This document shows, piece by piece, positions 18,118 to 26,706 of a stretch of 64,000 bases of DNA. A program made the position numbers and the translations under genes. Source of the DNA: Leptospira sp. WS4.C2 (GTDB lineage: Bacteria; Spirochaetota; Leptospiria; Leptospirales; Leptospiraceae); contig NZ_CP162139.1 of NCBI RefSeq assembly GCF_040833985.1, positions 1,043,501 through 1,107,500 on the forward strand, given 5' to 3'. How positions within the stretch are numbered: position 1 is the stretch's first letter; each line of letters begins with the position of its first letter. Below the pieces are notes generated by a model. The model saw only the letters and a list, made by a program, of their open reading frames with translations, did no database searches and was not told where the DNA came from.

Positions 18118-18912
18118 ATGGCAGTAATGGACTTTGCTCGCTACAAAGAAATCAACGACCAAAGGATGAATTACCGTGAGATGGACGATGCTACCGTCGT
18201 CTCCTACTACCGCAACACAGGTTGCGGGGACGGATATCGCATCTACTTAAAGTTAAACGACCACTCTGTTGTGGAAGACGCAAGTTATACCACGACAGGA
18301 TGTGGGTTCGGAATTGTGGCTCTTGCCATGGCAACCGAATACGCTAAAGGTAAATCGCTTCTAGAACTCAAAAACTTATCTCCTGAAACTTTAGAAACTC
18401 TGTTCGAGTTTCCTGAAAGAAGAAAAAACTACCCTGAATCCGCTGTAGCTGCTCTGAAAAAAGCAGTAGAAGATTACGAGTCGGGACAAGGTGTTCCGAA
18501 AGAAAACCGAATCACCAAATCCCAAACCATGGAACTCCTTCACAACCAAGGCCACCTTAGGGAAGCCAAGTTATCCAGTGTTATGTTGGAAAAAGAAAAG
18601 TTGGACGGAGTTGATTTTAGTGGTGCGGACCTTCACAATGCCTTCCTTCAAAACTCTAGTTTTGTGGGAGCCAACTTTCAAGGTGCCAATCTCAAGGCTT
18701 CGTTTTTTAATGGAGCCGATCTTCGAAACGCCAATTTCCGCGGTGCCGACTTAAGGTTTGCCAAACTCGCTTCTGCCAAAATTGAAGGTGCTGATTTTAC
18801 AGATGCTATTTATGACATTGGAACTCGAGTGGACCACAGCCAAATGTATATCTTTGATGTCATGAAAAAGGCCGGCAAAGACCTCTATTTAAAAACAGAG
18901 GATGGGGAATGA
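18118..18912 (+). CDS. NifU/IscU-like domain fused to pentapeptide repeats
   Basis: 264 residues with a good ribosome binding site (GGGGAG). Residues 1-125 follow the IscU/NifU-N scaffold: C36-G-D and C62-G-F-G match the first two cluster ligands and the conserved Asp. The position of the third Cys (with its preceding His) is Asn104-Tyr105, so one ligand is missing. Residues ~148-231 are pentapeptide repeats (A-[DN]-[LF]-x-x: F-S-G-A-D-L, F-Q-G-A-N-L, F-N-G-A-D-L, F-R-G-A-D-L), a right-handed beta-helix. Together this suggests a protein that may bind a cluster or metal but is not a standard scaffold. Its stop overlaps the next start (ATGA). Confidence 0.8.
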   Translation: MAVMDFARYKEINDQRMNYREMDDATVVSYYRNTGCGDGYRIYLKLNDHSVVEDASYTTTGCGFGIVALAMATEYAKGKSLLELKNLSPETLETLFEFPERRKNYPESAVAALKKAVEDYESGQGVPKENRITKSQTMELLHNQGHLREAKLSSVMLEKEKLDGVDFSGADLHNAFLQNSSFVGANFQGANLKASFFNGADLRNANFRGADLRFAKLASAKIEGADFTDAIYDIGTRVDHSQMYIFDVMKKAGKDLYLKTEDGE

Positions 18913-19097
18913 AGCCAGGCGATAAGGCAAAACTCACCAAACCAACTTTCCTAAACAAAGGAATTTTTATCTTCACTGGATCCACAGTGGAAATTAAAGA
19001 AATCCAGTCTGACAAGGCCATAGTAATTTATAATGATAAAGAAGGGTATCCGCACGATTTAGAGATGAATCTAACGGATTTGGCCCCTCTTTCGTAA
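18909..19097 (+). CDS. Small conserved-type protein coupled to the NifU-like gene
   Basis: 62 residues starting in the ATGA overlap with the preceding stop, so translation is coupled. The sequence (K-P-G-D-K-A-K-L, G-S-T-V-E-I-K-E-I-Q-S-D-K-A-I-V-I-Y) reads like a small SH3-like beta-barrel, as in ferredoxin-thioredoxin or nitrile-hydratase accessory folds. No Cys and no signal peptide. It may assist the upstream NifU/pentapeptide protein. Function unknown. Confidence 0.65.
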   Translation: MKPGDKAKLTKPTFLNKGIFIFTGSTVEIKEIQSDKAIVIYNDKEGYPHDLEMNLTDLAPLS

Positions 19098-19151
19098 GCC
19101 CGATTTTCTTGACACAAATCCAGAGAATCGTAACGTATTGTTAATCCATCT

Positions 19152-19511
19152 ATGTTGATTCTAAGCCACCGTCAGGAAAGTCACCTGCTTCTATCGATCC
19201 AAAGGGATGTCCTGATGGAAAACTCAAGAGAGTTTTATCAAGAATTTGAGAAGGCGATTGAAAGTCAGAATTTTGGAAAATTGACAATGGATTTCCATTC
19301 TGTAAAATTTTTGGATTCAAGTGGGATTGGAGCCGTAATTAAGGCTTCCTCGGCACTCCATAATCGTGGCGTTGAAATCTTCGTCACCAATCTAAATAAA
19401 AACCTTAATTCTGTATTCCGTCTTTCTGGACTCAACCATATCCTTTCCATTTTGACTTTAGATGAATACCTTTCCAAATTTCCGGAGTTTCAAAAAACTC
19501 TAGAGGCATAA
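19152..19511 (+). CDS. STAS-domain anti-sigma factor antagonist
   Basis: 119 residues forming one STAS domain. The phosphoacceptor motif F-L-D-S-S-G-I-G has the likely phosphorylated Ser57, as in SpoIIAA/RsbV. When dephosphorylated by a SpoIIE-type phosphatase such a protein binds an anti-sigma kinase and releases its target. No kinase or sigma gene is adjacent, but two SpoIIE-type phosphatases occur in the same window (24719-26650 and 44487-46250) and could act on it. A lipoprotein gene follows after 5 bp. Confidence 0.88.
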   Translation: MLILSHRQESHLLLSIQRDVLMENSREFYQEFEKAIESQNFGKLTMDFHSVKFLDSSGIGAVIKASSALHNRGVEIFVTNLNKNLNSVFRLSGLNHILSILTLDEYLSKFPEFQKTLEA

Positions 19512-19516
19512 GCGTA

Positions 19517-20281
19517 ATGAAACTCTACCGAATTTTTTCCCTTCTTCTTTTATCCTTAACTTTTAACTCCTGTGCTACAGGTGTAAAGAGTAGAGCGCTG
19601 CTTTTTCGTAGTAATGAGTTTGCGATTTACACAGTTGCTCGCGACAAAATCAATCTAAAATCAGAATCATCGGTTCCCAAAACTTTTGCACATCCTGTGG
19701 AAATTACAGAAGATAAAGTTTTGGATTTGCTTGGAAACATTCGTTTTCGCGAAGAAAGTTCCTATGGTGATGTAAACCAATATGTTTTTGAAGAAAAGGA
19801 AATCAAAGAGTTTGCTTTGGACCTTGTGGATGGTTTACAAAAATTAAAACCAGACCAACTATTGCTTGTTATCTCTAAATACAATCCAGTTCGATCAGTC
19901 GTGTCTCACTATTCTAGAACAGGTTTTTATATCTGGGCTTCTGAAACATCGATAGAGATTCTTTTTGGAGAACTTCAGAAAGAAGTTTCTTATGATGAAC
20001 AAGGGAATTATTTTGACTGGTCCAATATCCCAGATATTCCTTTTGAACATTTCCCACAATCAACGTACATATTACAAGGCCAAGGATTTTCCTTCAAAAA
20101 AGTTTCTGGATTTCGTAATAAACATTGGTTAGTTTTTGATAAAGCTGATTTGACAAAATTGAAATTTGAGAAAAGAAAGAAGACCACTATCCCAGAAGTG
20201 ACAAACTCTGTTGATGCAGATCTTAAATCCGAAAAAAGAATTTCTCGTGATGAAGAAGAAGGGATTATAAGCGGAGACTAG
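19517..20281 (+). CDS. Putative lipoprotein, unknown function
   Basis: 254 residues with a signal peptide of lipoprotein type (M-K-L-Y-R-I-F-S, leucine run, F-N-S-C; Cys19). The body mixes strands and helices with E-E-K-E-I-K-E-F-A-L-D-L-V-D-G-L in the middle and Trp/Phe-rich strands after; the last ~45 residues are charged and probably disordered. It follows the STAS gene by 5 bp and may be co-expressed with it. It converges on the fapA-like gene. No family is recognised. Confidence 0.65.
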   Translation: MKLYRIFSLLLLSLTFNSCATGVKSRALLFRSNEFAIYTVARDKINLKSESSVPKTFAHPVEITEDKVLDLLGNIRFREESSYGDVNQYVFEEKEIKEFALDLVDGLQKLKPDQLLLVISKYNPVRSVVSHYSRTGFYIWASETSIEILFGELQKEVSYDEQGNYFDWSNIPDIPFEHFPQSTYILQGQGFSFKKVSGFRNKHWLVFDKADLTKLKFEKRKKTTIPEVTNSVDADLKSEKRISRDEEEGIISGD

Positions 20282-20296
20282 AAATAATCTAAGTCT

Positions 20297-21967
20297 TTAG
20301 TCTTCCTTTCGAATCACAGTTCTATCGGTTTGAATGCTACCGTCGGTTCCTAAATAAAAATGAGTTTTCCCAACGAGGGAATTAATTCCCATTCGGTAGT
20401 TTTTTCCTGCTCCAAAACTAAGATCTACTCCTGGAAACACTTCTCTCTCCACATCCACAAATGCCTCTGGGTTTGGCTCGTAAGAGCCAAGGGCTGTTTC
20501 AAATTGTTTGGTTTGTGTTTCTAAAACCTTTGTGAACTTTTCGTTAGCATCTTTTAGTTTGGAGATGGTTTCTTTTTCTTCATTACTTAGTTCTTTTTTC
20601 TGACTTTTTTCCACGAGTTTTGTAAGTGTTAGTTGGACTTTGTGGAGAGTGATCTCTTTGTCAGCGATTTCTTTTTTCATACGATTGAGTTCATCTAAAA
20701 GTTCAGGTGGAGTTCCAATTGCTACTTTGGTTTTGGTTTCTACAACCGCACCAAGTTTGGCACAAGTGAGCGAGTTTCCAGCAATGACGGTTCCCCCGAT
20801 GACTTCTCCTCTACCTCCCATGACCCGAATGAAATCTTTTGCAGAAAGCTCCGAATGCATCACAGCTTCCTCCACAAAGATACTTCCTTGGGCTGTGAGT
20901 TTTCCTTGTTCTACAAATTTGGCGTAGATATTTCCTTCTGATTCAATATAACCTTCGCCCCGTCCCATAAACCCACCTGACAAAACGATATCGCCTTTGG
21001 CTTTGAGGAAAGCTTTACCTACAGAATTACGAATGATGATACTTCCGCTTGTGGTTAAGGAAAAGCCATCTCCAATCTTTTCTTCGACGATAATGGTTCC
21101 AGGAAAGTCAATATTTCCGGTGGAATAATCAACGGCTTCCAGTTGGATCACTTCATCCACTTTGATTTCCCAAGCTGCCGATAGAACGGGACGGCCGGCG
21201 ATTTTAGCGTACAGTTTGTCCCCTCTTAGTTCCACGTTTGGTCCCAGATTCCAGTCGACAGTTTTCTCTTCCTGGTAAGGAATCATGGATCCATTCACTG
21301 TCTTGCCGAACTCTCCTTTTTTGGGAGGAATTCGTTCCGCAATTAAATCATCTGGTTTGACTGACTGGATGACTCCAATATTTTTATAGTCGATACGTCC
21401 ATGTTCATCTTCCTCTAACTGGGGTTTGTTGTCCGATCGAAAGAAAATTTTAATTTCCCCATCTTTTCCTGAAACTGGGGGATACCCTTTGGCGATCGTA
21501 TAAGGAACAAAAAAATCGGGATTTTTAACTTGGTTTTGAATTACTGAGTCAATGATACCGACGGAAATTCCAACGGAAGCAATTTGTTCACGTAACTGGT
21601 ATTCGCTGAGAAGTGCTCCCCCATGTTTGGGAGGATGGAGAACCATTTTGGCTTCCATATGATCTTCGGAGATCGTGATGTCAGCATAAGAGTTTACGGG
21701 ATCCCCTTTGGACCAAGTACCGATTTCAACAGGTTTATTTTCCGCCAAGGCCACTACTTTTTTGATTTGTTCTAGGTTATAACCTTCGACACCAAATAGT
21801 TGCACCCGAGCTAAGACGTCTTTGTAATCGACTTTTTTCCCTTTCGGACCAGGTTTCGTTATTTTTAATACGGCTTTTCCAGAGGAGTTTTCGATTTGGA
21901 AGTATCCGTTTTCTGTGGCTTCTAAATCTTGGAGGATTCTGTCTGTATATGAGTCTGGGCCTGGCAT
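20297..21967 (-). CDS. FapA-type DUF342 protein (flagellar assembly protein A-like)
   Basis: 556 residues. The N-terminal part (1-150) is the FapA_N region. The central block (~240-400) shows the repeated hydrophobic strands of a beta-helix (G-N-I-D-F-P-G-T-I-I-V, A-K-G-D-I-V-L-S-G-G-F, E-S-E-G-N-I-Y-A-K-F-V-E, A-Q-G-S-I-F-V-E-E-A-V) like polymerising FapA/bactofilin scaffolds. Residues ~415-490 form a coiled coil. Such proteins sit at the cell pole or membrane and affect flagella or shape. The ATG follows directly on the stop of the upstream glycosyltransferase gene (TAAATG). Confidence 0.85.
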   Translation of the reverse strand: MPGPDSYTDRILQDLEATENGYFQIENSSGKAVLKITKPGPKGKKVDYKDVLARVQLFGVEGYNLEQIKKVVALAENKPVEIGTWSKGDPVNSYADITISEDHMEAKMVLHPPKHGGALLSEYQLREQIASVGISVGIIDSVIQNQVKNPDFFVPYTIAKGYPPVSGKDGEIKIFFRSDNKPQLEEDEHGRIDYKNIGVIQSVKPDDLIAERIPPKKGEFGKTVNGSMIPYQEEKTVDWNLGPNVELRGDKLYAKIAGRPVLSAAWEIKVDEVIQLEAVDYSTGNIDFPGTIIVEEKIGDGFSLTTSGSIIIRNSVGKAFLKAKGDIVLSGGFMGRGEGYIESEGNIYAKFVEQGKLTAQGSIFVEEAVMHSELSAKDFIRVMGGRGEVIGGTVIAGNSLTCAKLGAVVETKTKVAIGTPPELLDELNRMKKEIADKEITLHKVQLTLTKLVEKSQKKELSNEEKETISKLKDANEKFTKVLETQTKQFETALGSYEPNPEAFVDVEREVFPGVDLSFGAGKNYRMGINSLVGKTHFYLGTDGSIQTDRTVIRKED

Positions 21968-23035
21968 TTAATTGTATTCTAATAAGTGCGAAACAACATC
22001 TTCTTCTCCATCGGTTTTCAGTTCTAACTTAGGAGTCATCGAGTCGATCGTATTAATTAGAGTCAGCACTTCCTCAAATTGACAAGAAATTATTCGGGGA
22101 AGGTCAATATATGCCGACCGAAAGTAAAGATCGAGTGCATTTACCAAATAAAGATACTCTGAAAAATCACCTCGGTCTGTATAAAGAATAGGAGTTTTTG
22201 CGTAATAACATTCAGCTAAAATTCCGTATCCCGGTTTTGTGCAAACATAATCGGCCGCTGCCACAAGATCGGGATAGTGAGAGACTTCCGGGACAAGGAT
22301 TCCTTCTGTTTGGATTCCTGGAACCCCATAAGCAACTAACTGAATGGAAGGGTTAAGATTTTTTGTTTGTAGTTGGGTCCCTTCCAATCCGTAAGCTCCA
22401 AAAGACAATAGAATGTAGGTAGTATCGTCTTTAAACCCAAACTTTTGTCTGGTCAAATCTTTCGACAGGGTTGGTTTTCTTCCCACAAGACCAATGTTAG
22501 TTGAATCTAAGAAAGCAGGCATGGGACAAGAGAAAGGTAAAATGAGTGCTTCTGTGGCAAAACCATATTCAACCTGCAATTGTTCGCCTAGGTTCCCAAA
22601 ATAGGCATCGTCTTTGGCATAGTTTTTATAAATAAAATCCCAAGTAAAGTTACCGAGAAAAATACTTTGGATTCCTGTTTCTAAGGCAATGGTGATAGGA
22701 AAAGAAGAACTATCAGTTAGGATGAGTGAGATATTATTTTTTTTGCAGTATTCGGTTTCTTCTTTTAAGAGGTGATTTTTGTTTTTTTCAAAGTCTTGGA
22801 GTTCCTCTTTGGTAGTTTGTAAATCAATTGAGAGAGAATTTTTTTGTGAAACCCCTACATCTAATTTTAGATTTCGTGTTTTAAGTTTGGGATGGGTGAA
22901 ATCTAAAAAGGTAATCCTAGTGCTGATTAGATGGATCTCATCAATAAATTCGGCTGCCAGTAGACGTTTGATGATATTTCCTGAACGACTGATATGCCCA
23001 AACCCATGGCCAGAAATATAAAAATAAATTTTCAT
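21968..23035 (-). CDS. GT-B glycosyltransferase-like protein
   Basis: 355 residues from the ATG at 23035, which overlaps the stop of the upstream TrmH gene (ATGA); a 14-residue upstream extension is rejected. The start M-K-I-Y-F-Y-I-S-G-H-G-F-G-H-I-S-R has the glycine-rich loop of GT28/MurG-like and L-arabinokinase-type N-domains. The C-terminal donor-site region reads A-A-D-Y-V-C-T-K-P-G-Y-G-I-L-A-E-C. The acceptor and sugar are unknown; cytoplasmic or peripheral membrane location is likely. Confidence 0.75.
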   Translation of the reverse strand: MKIYFYISGHGFGHISRSGNIIKRLLAAEFIDEIHLISTRITFLDFTHPKLKTRNLKLDVGVSQKNSLSIDLQTTKEELQDFEKNKNHLLKEETEYCKKNNISLILTDSSSFPITIALETGIQSIFLGNFTWDFIYKNYAKDDAYFGNLGEQLQVEYGFATEALILPFSCPMPAFLDSTNIGLVGRKPTLSKDLTRQKFGFKDDTTYILLSFGAYGLEGTQLQTKNLNPSIQLVAYGVPGIQTEGILVPEVSHYPDLVAAADYVCTKPGYGILAECYYAKTPILYTDRGDFSEYLYLVNALDLYFRSAYIDLPRIISCQFEEVLTLINTIDSMTPKLELKTDGEEDVVSHLLEYN

Positions 23036-23865
23036 TTGTTTCTTTGTCGGATGGATTCGTATAAAACAATTCCGCAAGACATAGCTAGATTTAAAGAGTC
23101 AGCCTCACCGAGCATCGGTAAGTGGAGAGTGTCGTCTGAAAGTTGTTTTGCATCGGAACTTAGGCCATATTGTTCACTTCCAAATAAAAATACTGATTTC
23201 TCTTTCATATTGACAGATGTATAAAGAGTTTTTCCTTCAGGGGTAACTGCGTAACGTTTATAACCTTTCGATTGGAATTTTGTGAGGACTTCTTTTAAAT
23301 CTCCAATATAAACAGGCAGAGTAAAAATGGTGCCTGTACTTGCACGAACCACATTAGGATTAAAAAGATCAATCCTTGGATCGGTCACAATCACAATTCC
23401 CACCCCGGCCCCTTCTGCCGTTCGGAGAATGGTACCCAGGTTTCCTGGTTTTTCCACTCCTTCAATAATAAGGATAGGATTGGTATCTATTGATTTTATT
23501 TTTTCCCAAGGGACTGCGGCATCAGGAGTTTCTGCCACAGCGATGAGCCCATCGGGCCTATCTCTATACGAAATCTTTTCAAAAATTTTACGAGGAAGTT
23601 CAAAAACGGGGCAATGAACTGATTGAATCAATTGTTCTTCGTTTTCACCTAAAAAACATTCGGGTGAGATAAACAAACTTGTGATATTGACAGGCAAACA
23701 AGGGATAGGTGAGCTAGGGTTACTTGTGATTGCTTTTTTGATTTCACGATACCCTTCGATGAAGAATTTTTTTTCTTCATCCCGATTTCTTTTTTCCTTA
23801 AGTCCCGCTACCCATTTGACCTTGGGATTGGAAAAACTAGTGATGTATTGTCTTCTATTTGGCAT
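23032..23865 (-). CDS. TrmH/SpoU-family RNA 2'-O-methyltransferase
   Basis: 277 residues from the ATG at 23865; an in-frame TTG at 23910 would overlap the upstream gene. The SPOUT motifs are visible: E-K-P-G-N-L-G-T-I-L-R-T-A-E-G (motif 1, Asn and Arg catalytic), F-L-F-G-S-E-Q-Y-G-L (motif 2) and L-P-M-L-G-E-A-D-S-L-N-L-A-M-S (motif 3 of the knotted SAM site). It methylates a ribose in tRNA or 23S rRNA. The N-terminal substrate-binding domain opens with S-N-P-K-V-K-W-V. Part of a tightly packed minus-strand cluster. Confidence 0.88.
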   Translation of the reverse strand: MPNRRQYITSFSNPKVKWVAGLKEKRNRDEEKKFFIEGYREIKKAITSNPSSPIPCLPVNITSLFISPECFLGENEEQLIQSVHCPVFELPRKIFEKISYRDRPDGLIAVAETPDAAVPWEKIKSIDTNPILIIEGVEKPGNLGTILRTAEGAGVGIVIVTDPRIDLFNPNVVRASTGTIFTLPVYIGDLKEVLTKFQSKGYKRYAVTPEGKTLYTSVNMKEKSVFLFGSEQYGLSSDAKQLSDDTLHLPMLGEADSLNLAMSCGIVLYESIRQRNK

Positions 23866-23888
23866 AGGGCTTACAAAGGATTCACTTT

Positions 23889-24722
23889 TTATTTGGAGAA
23901 GAAAGTACAAAATCCAGCCGGGTATTTTTTCCCTGATTTTTCAGGTATAAATAACTCTGAGGTTTGGTAAGTACCTTTTGTTTTGATTCGTGAAGACAAT
24001 ATCCTTTCTAATGTTAGGGGACTAAATCCTTGGCTATGGCAACTGAGAATGACAAATTCTGGTTTGGAATCAGAGAGTTCCATAAGTGCATCCATTAGTT
24101 CCGGCAAGTTCTCTTCAATCTTCCAAACCTCTCCTTTGGAACCACGACCGAAACTCGGTGGGTCAAGAATGAGGCCTTGGTATTTTTTTCCACGTTTGAT
24201 TTCCCGACGAATGAACTTCATGACATCATCCACAATCCATCGAACTGGTTTGGAATCGAGTCCTGAGAGTTTTGCGTTTTCGCGAGCCCAGTCCACCATT
24301 CCTTTGGAAGCATCTACATGACAAACACCCATACCAGCATCCAAACAAGCAAGAGTCGATCCACCCGAATAAGCAAATAGGTTTAAAACTTCGAGGCCAT
24401 GTTTCTTTTTTCCAATCTCTCGGATACGGTTCCAATTGGTTTCTTGTTCCGGGAAGAGGCCGATGTGGCCAAAAGGAGTGAGTTTGATTTTGAAAGTTAA
24501 ATTGGAAAATTCAATGGTAAAACTTTCGGGAACTTTTTTCTGAAAATTCCAATGTCCAGAGCCGGAATCATTTTTGATGTATTGTGCATGGAGGTCGTTC
24601 CAAATTTCAGGAGTTGCTTTTCCGTAAGCAGAATTAGGGGAAGAACGGAGGAGTTTGTAACCACCGACAATTTCTAGTTTGGATAAATCACCTGAATCCA
24701 AGAGTTCGTAACTTTTTGTCAT
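23889..24722 (-). CDS. SAM-dependent RNA methyltransferase (RlmI/RlmK-like)
   Basis: 277 residues from the ATG at 24722, overlapping the stop of the upstream phosphatase gene (ATGA). The SAM site shows V-L-N-L-F-A-Y-S-G-G-S-T-L-A-C-L with H-V-D-A-S-K-G-M-V-D-W-A. The L-I-L-D-P-P-S-F-G-R-G motif is typical of RlmI/RlmK-like 23S rRNA methyltransferases. No PUA domain is present, so it is a short form. The preferred base is not predictable from sequence alone. Confidence 0.82.
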   Translation of the reverse strand: MTKSYELLDSGDLSKLEIVGGYKLLRSSPNSAYGKATPEIWNDLHAQYIKNDSGSGHWNFQKKVPESFTIEFSNLTFKIKLTPFGHIGLFPEQETNWNRIREIGKKKHGLEVLNLFAYSGGSTLACLDAGMGVCHVDASKGMVDWARENAKLSGLDSKPVRWIVDDVMKFIRREIKRGKKYQGLILDPPSFGRGSKGEVWKIEENLPELMDALMELSDSKPEFVILSCHSQGFSPLTLERILSSRIKTKGTYQTSELFIPEKSGKKYPAGFCTFFSK

Positions 24723-26650
24723 ACCAATTCCAGAAAAATAAACGTTAGGTCGTCCTCCCACTCTTTTATTTCTGCTTTAGAAAACGACTCTAAATCCTGG
24801 ATGAGTTTCACTTTGAATAGATGGTTCGGTAGTTCCCGGTTGGTCCGTAAAAATTCCAATAAATTGGATTCTCCATACATTTTTCCTTCGGGATTAAAAC
24901 ATTCCAAAACCCCATCACTTAGAATGAGGATACGATCCTTGGGTTCCACCCGGTATGTAGTTTCTTCAATTTGAATTTCGGGGAACACACCAATGATTTT
25001 TCCTTTCGGATGGACTTTGATGATTTCACCACTGGCTCTTTGGAGATAAGCACTCGGGTGGCCTGCACGTCCAAACCGCCAAACCTTCGTCGATGTGTTG
25101 AGATAGACATAGGAAGCAGTTACATATTGAGGATTACAGTTGCCGTATAACACGCGATTCATTCCCTCTAAAACTTGTTTGGGCGATGAGATATTATCTT
25201 TTTGGGTGGTAAAGGCAACCTTTCCCATGGCGGAAATCAGGGATGCGGGAATTCCATGCCCCGAAACATCACAAAGTACAATGCCTATTTCATAGGGATT
25301 CGGTGAGAAGTATTCATAGAAATCTCCACCTACATCTTTCATTGGCAAAATATAAATTTGGATTTGTAAGTTCTTTACATCGGGAATGGTTTTCGGAAGG
25401 GACTGCATAAGAATGTCCCTGGAAATTTTCCGTTCTCTTCGTAGGCTTGTGACTTGGGCCAGTGCCATATCTTTTTCTTGGCGTAATAATTGAATGCGAT
25501 CAGCCAAAGCTAAAGCAAACAATGTGATGTCAGCAAGTGAAGCGATGGGAAATAACATCTCTTCTAAAAATGGGTTTGTCGGAAGAATTCCAAATTTGAG
25601 TAATCCGTAAACGGTGCAAGTGAGAAGTAATAAAACAAAGGCAATCGCAAAGTAATAAAAGGATCTGAGTCGTTTCCAAATTCCCCAAATCAGCACTCCG
25701 AGTAAACTCAGGCAGATCAAAACAGAAAGCCAACTTACCCCAATGGAAGATTGTGCGATACCGCCAAACAATGCGATTATGGCATTGAGTAACGAAAAAA
25801 ATCCCAAAACTTGATAGAAACGAGCCATTTTCGGAATTCGCACTTTCAGTTTTAAAAAATGGGAAGTAAACAATACAAAGAAAAAGAGACAGATACTAAA
25901 AAAAACGGGGATACCGATTCGTTTCCAAAAGTAAGAATCAGGGACAAAAAAATATCCCCAAAATCCCAGTAGCGAAAGTTGGCCAAGACCAAAAAACAAA
26001 ACATATCCAATATAATAAAAATAATTTCTATCTCTTACAAAAAAGGCAATCGCAAGATTGTATAAGATGATGATTCCTAAACTTCCAAAAAAAAGTCCAT
26101 AGACCCACTGTGAGATGTAGTCCTCTCTTTGGAGATTTCTTTGGTTGGTAAAAACAAAAGCAAACTGTAAAGAGATGTCAGATCGAATGGCGATGAGTAT
26201 CGTTTCTTTTTCGTGCCCGATTCGGAAGGCAAAATTTCTATGGGGGATTTCTCTTTGAAATACGGGTTGGATATGACCCGATTTTGATACTACGTAGGAA
26301 TTCCCTTCGTTTTTGTGAAACAGTTCCACAGAATCAATGTTATGTGCTTGAATCAAAAGTAAGGGATATTTGATGGGATCAGGAAAATCTTTGGGTTCGA
26401 GTTTTAACCAAAGTGTTCCTTCCAAAAAACCAAAATTGACAAAATCTTCAGTAATCTTTTCAAATTGGCCTGTTTGTAATACGGATTCTACGGGAACAGA
26501 AGAAGTGGGATCAATCCAATAGGTAAATTTGGTTGTGTGGATGATTCGTTCCCCAATGTCATTTGGGGTTTCGGAAAGCAGTGCGGTGGTAAATGAAAGA
26601 GCCGAAAGTGTAATTAAAAAAAGGATTTTGCTCGCGGATGTTTTTTTCAA
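24719..26650 (-). CDS. 7TMR-DISM membrane sensor with SpoIIE-type PP2C phosphatase
   Basis: 643 residues from a TTG start. Signal peptide (1-25), then a 7TMR-DISMED2-like extracellular beta domain (~45-175), seven hydrophobic helices (~180-390), a short coiled linker and a C-terminal PP2C/SpoIIE domain (~420-643). Its metal-binding blocks are V-G-G-D-F-Y-E, C-D-V-S-G-H-G-I-P-A, I-L-S-D-G-V-L-E and W-E-D-D-L-T-F. It would sense an external ligand and dephosphorylate a STAS-type antagonist in a partner-switching cascade. The methyltransferase gene is coupled downstream. Confidence 0.92.
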   Translation of the reverse strand: MKKTSASKILFLITLSALSFTTALLSETPNDIGERIIHTTKFTYWIDPTSSVPVESVLQTGQFEKITEDFVNFGFLEGTLWLKLEPKDFPDPIKYPLLLIQAHNIDSVELFHKNEGNSYVVSKSGHIQPVFQREIPHRNFAFRIGHEKETILIAIRSDISLQFAFVFTNQRNLQREDYISQWVYGLFFGSLGIIILYNLAIAFFVRDRNYFYYIGYVLFFGLGQLSLLGFWGYFFVPDSYFWKRIGIPVFFSICLFFFVLFTSHFLKLKVRIPKMARFYQVLGFFSLLNAIIALFGGIAQSSIGVSWLSVLICLSLLGVLIWGIWKRLRSFYYFAIAFVLLLLTCTVYGLLKFGILPTNPFLEEMLFPIASLADITLFALALADRIQLLRQEKDMALAQVTSLRRERKISRDILMQSLPKTIPDVKNLQIQIYILPMKDVGGDFYEYFSPNPYEIGIVLCDVSGHGIPASLISAMGKVAFTTQKDNISSPKQVLEGMNRVLYGNCNPQYVTASYVYLNTSTKVWRFGRAGHPSAYLQRASGEIIKVHPKGKIIGVFPEIQIEETTYRVEPKDRILILSDGVLECFNPEGKMYGESNLLEFLRTNRELPNHLFKVKLIQDLESFSKAEIKEWEDDLTFIFLELV

Positions 26651-26662
26651 TTGATAGGTCTT

Positions 26663-26687
26663 GGACAGGAGATCATCACCCCTGTCC
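26663..26687 (-). terminator. 7-bp perfect hairpin between gltA and the phosphatase gene
   Basis: GGACAGG at 26663-26669 and CCTGTCC at 26681-26687 with an 11-base loop. It lies 20 bases beyond the gltA stop and 13 bases before the TTG of the next gene, so it may weaken read-through or shape the leader of the phosphatase mRNA. No T-run follows on either strand. Confidence 0.35.
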
Positions 26688-26706
26688 TTATTTCGTTTAA
26701 GGGTTT

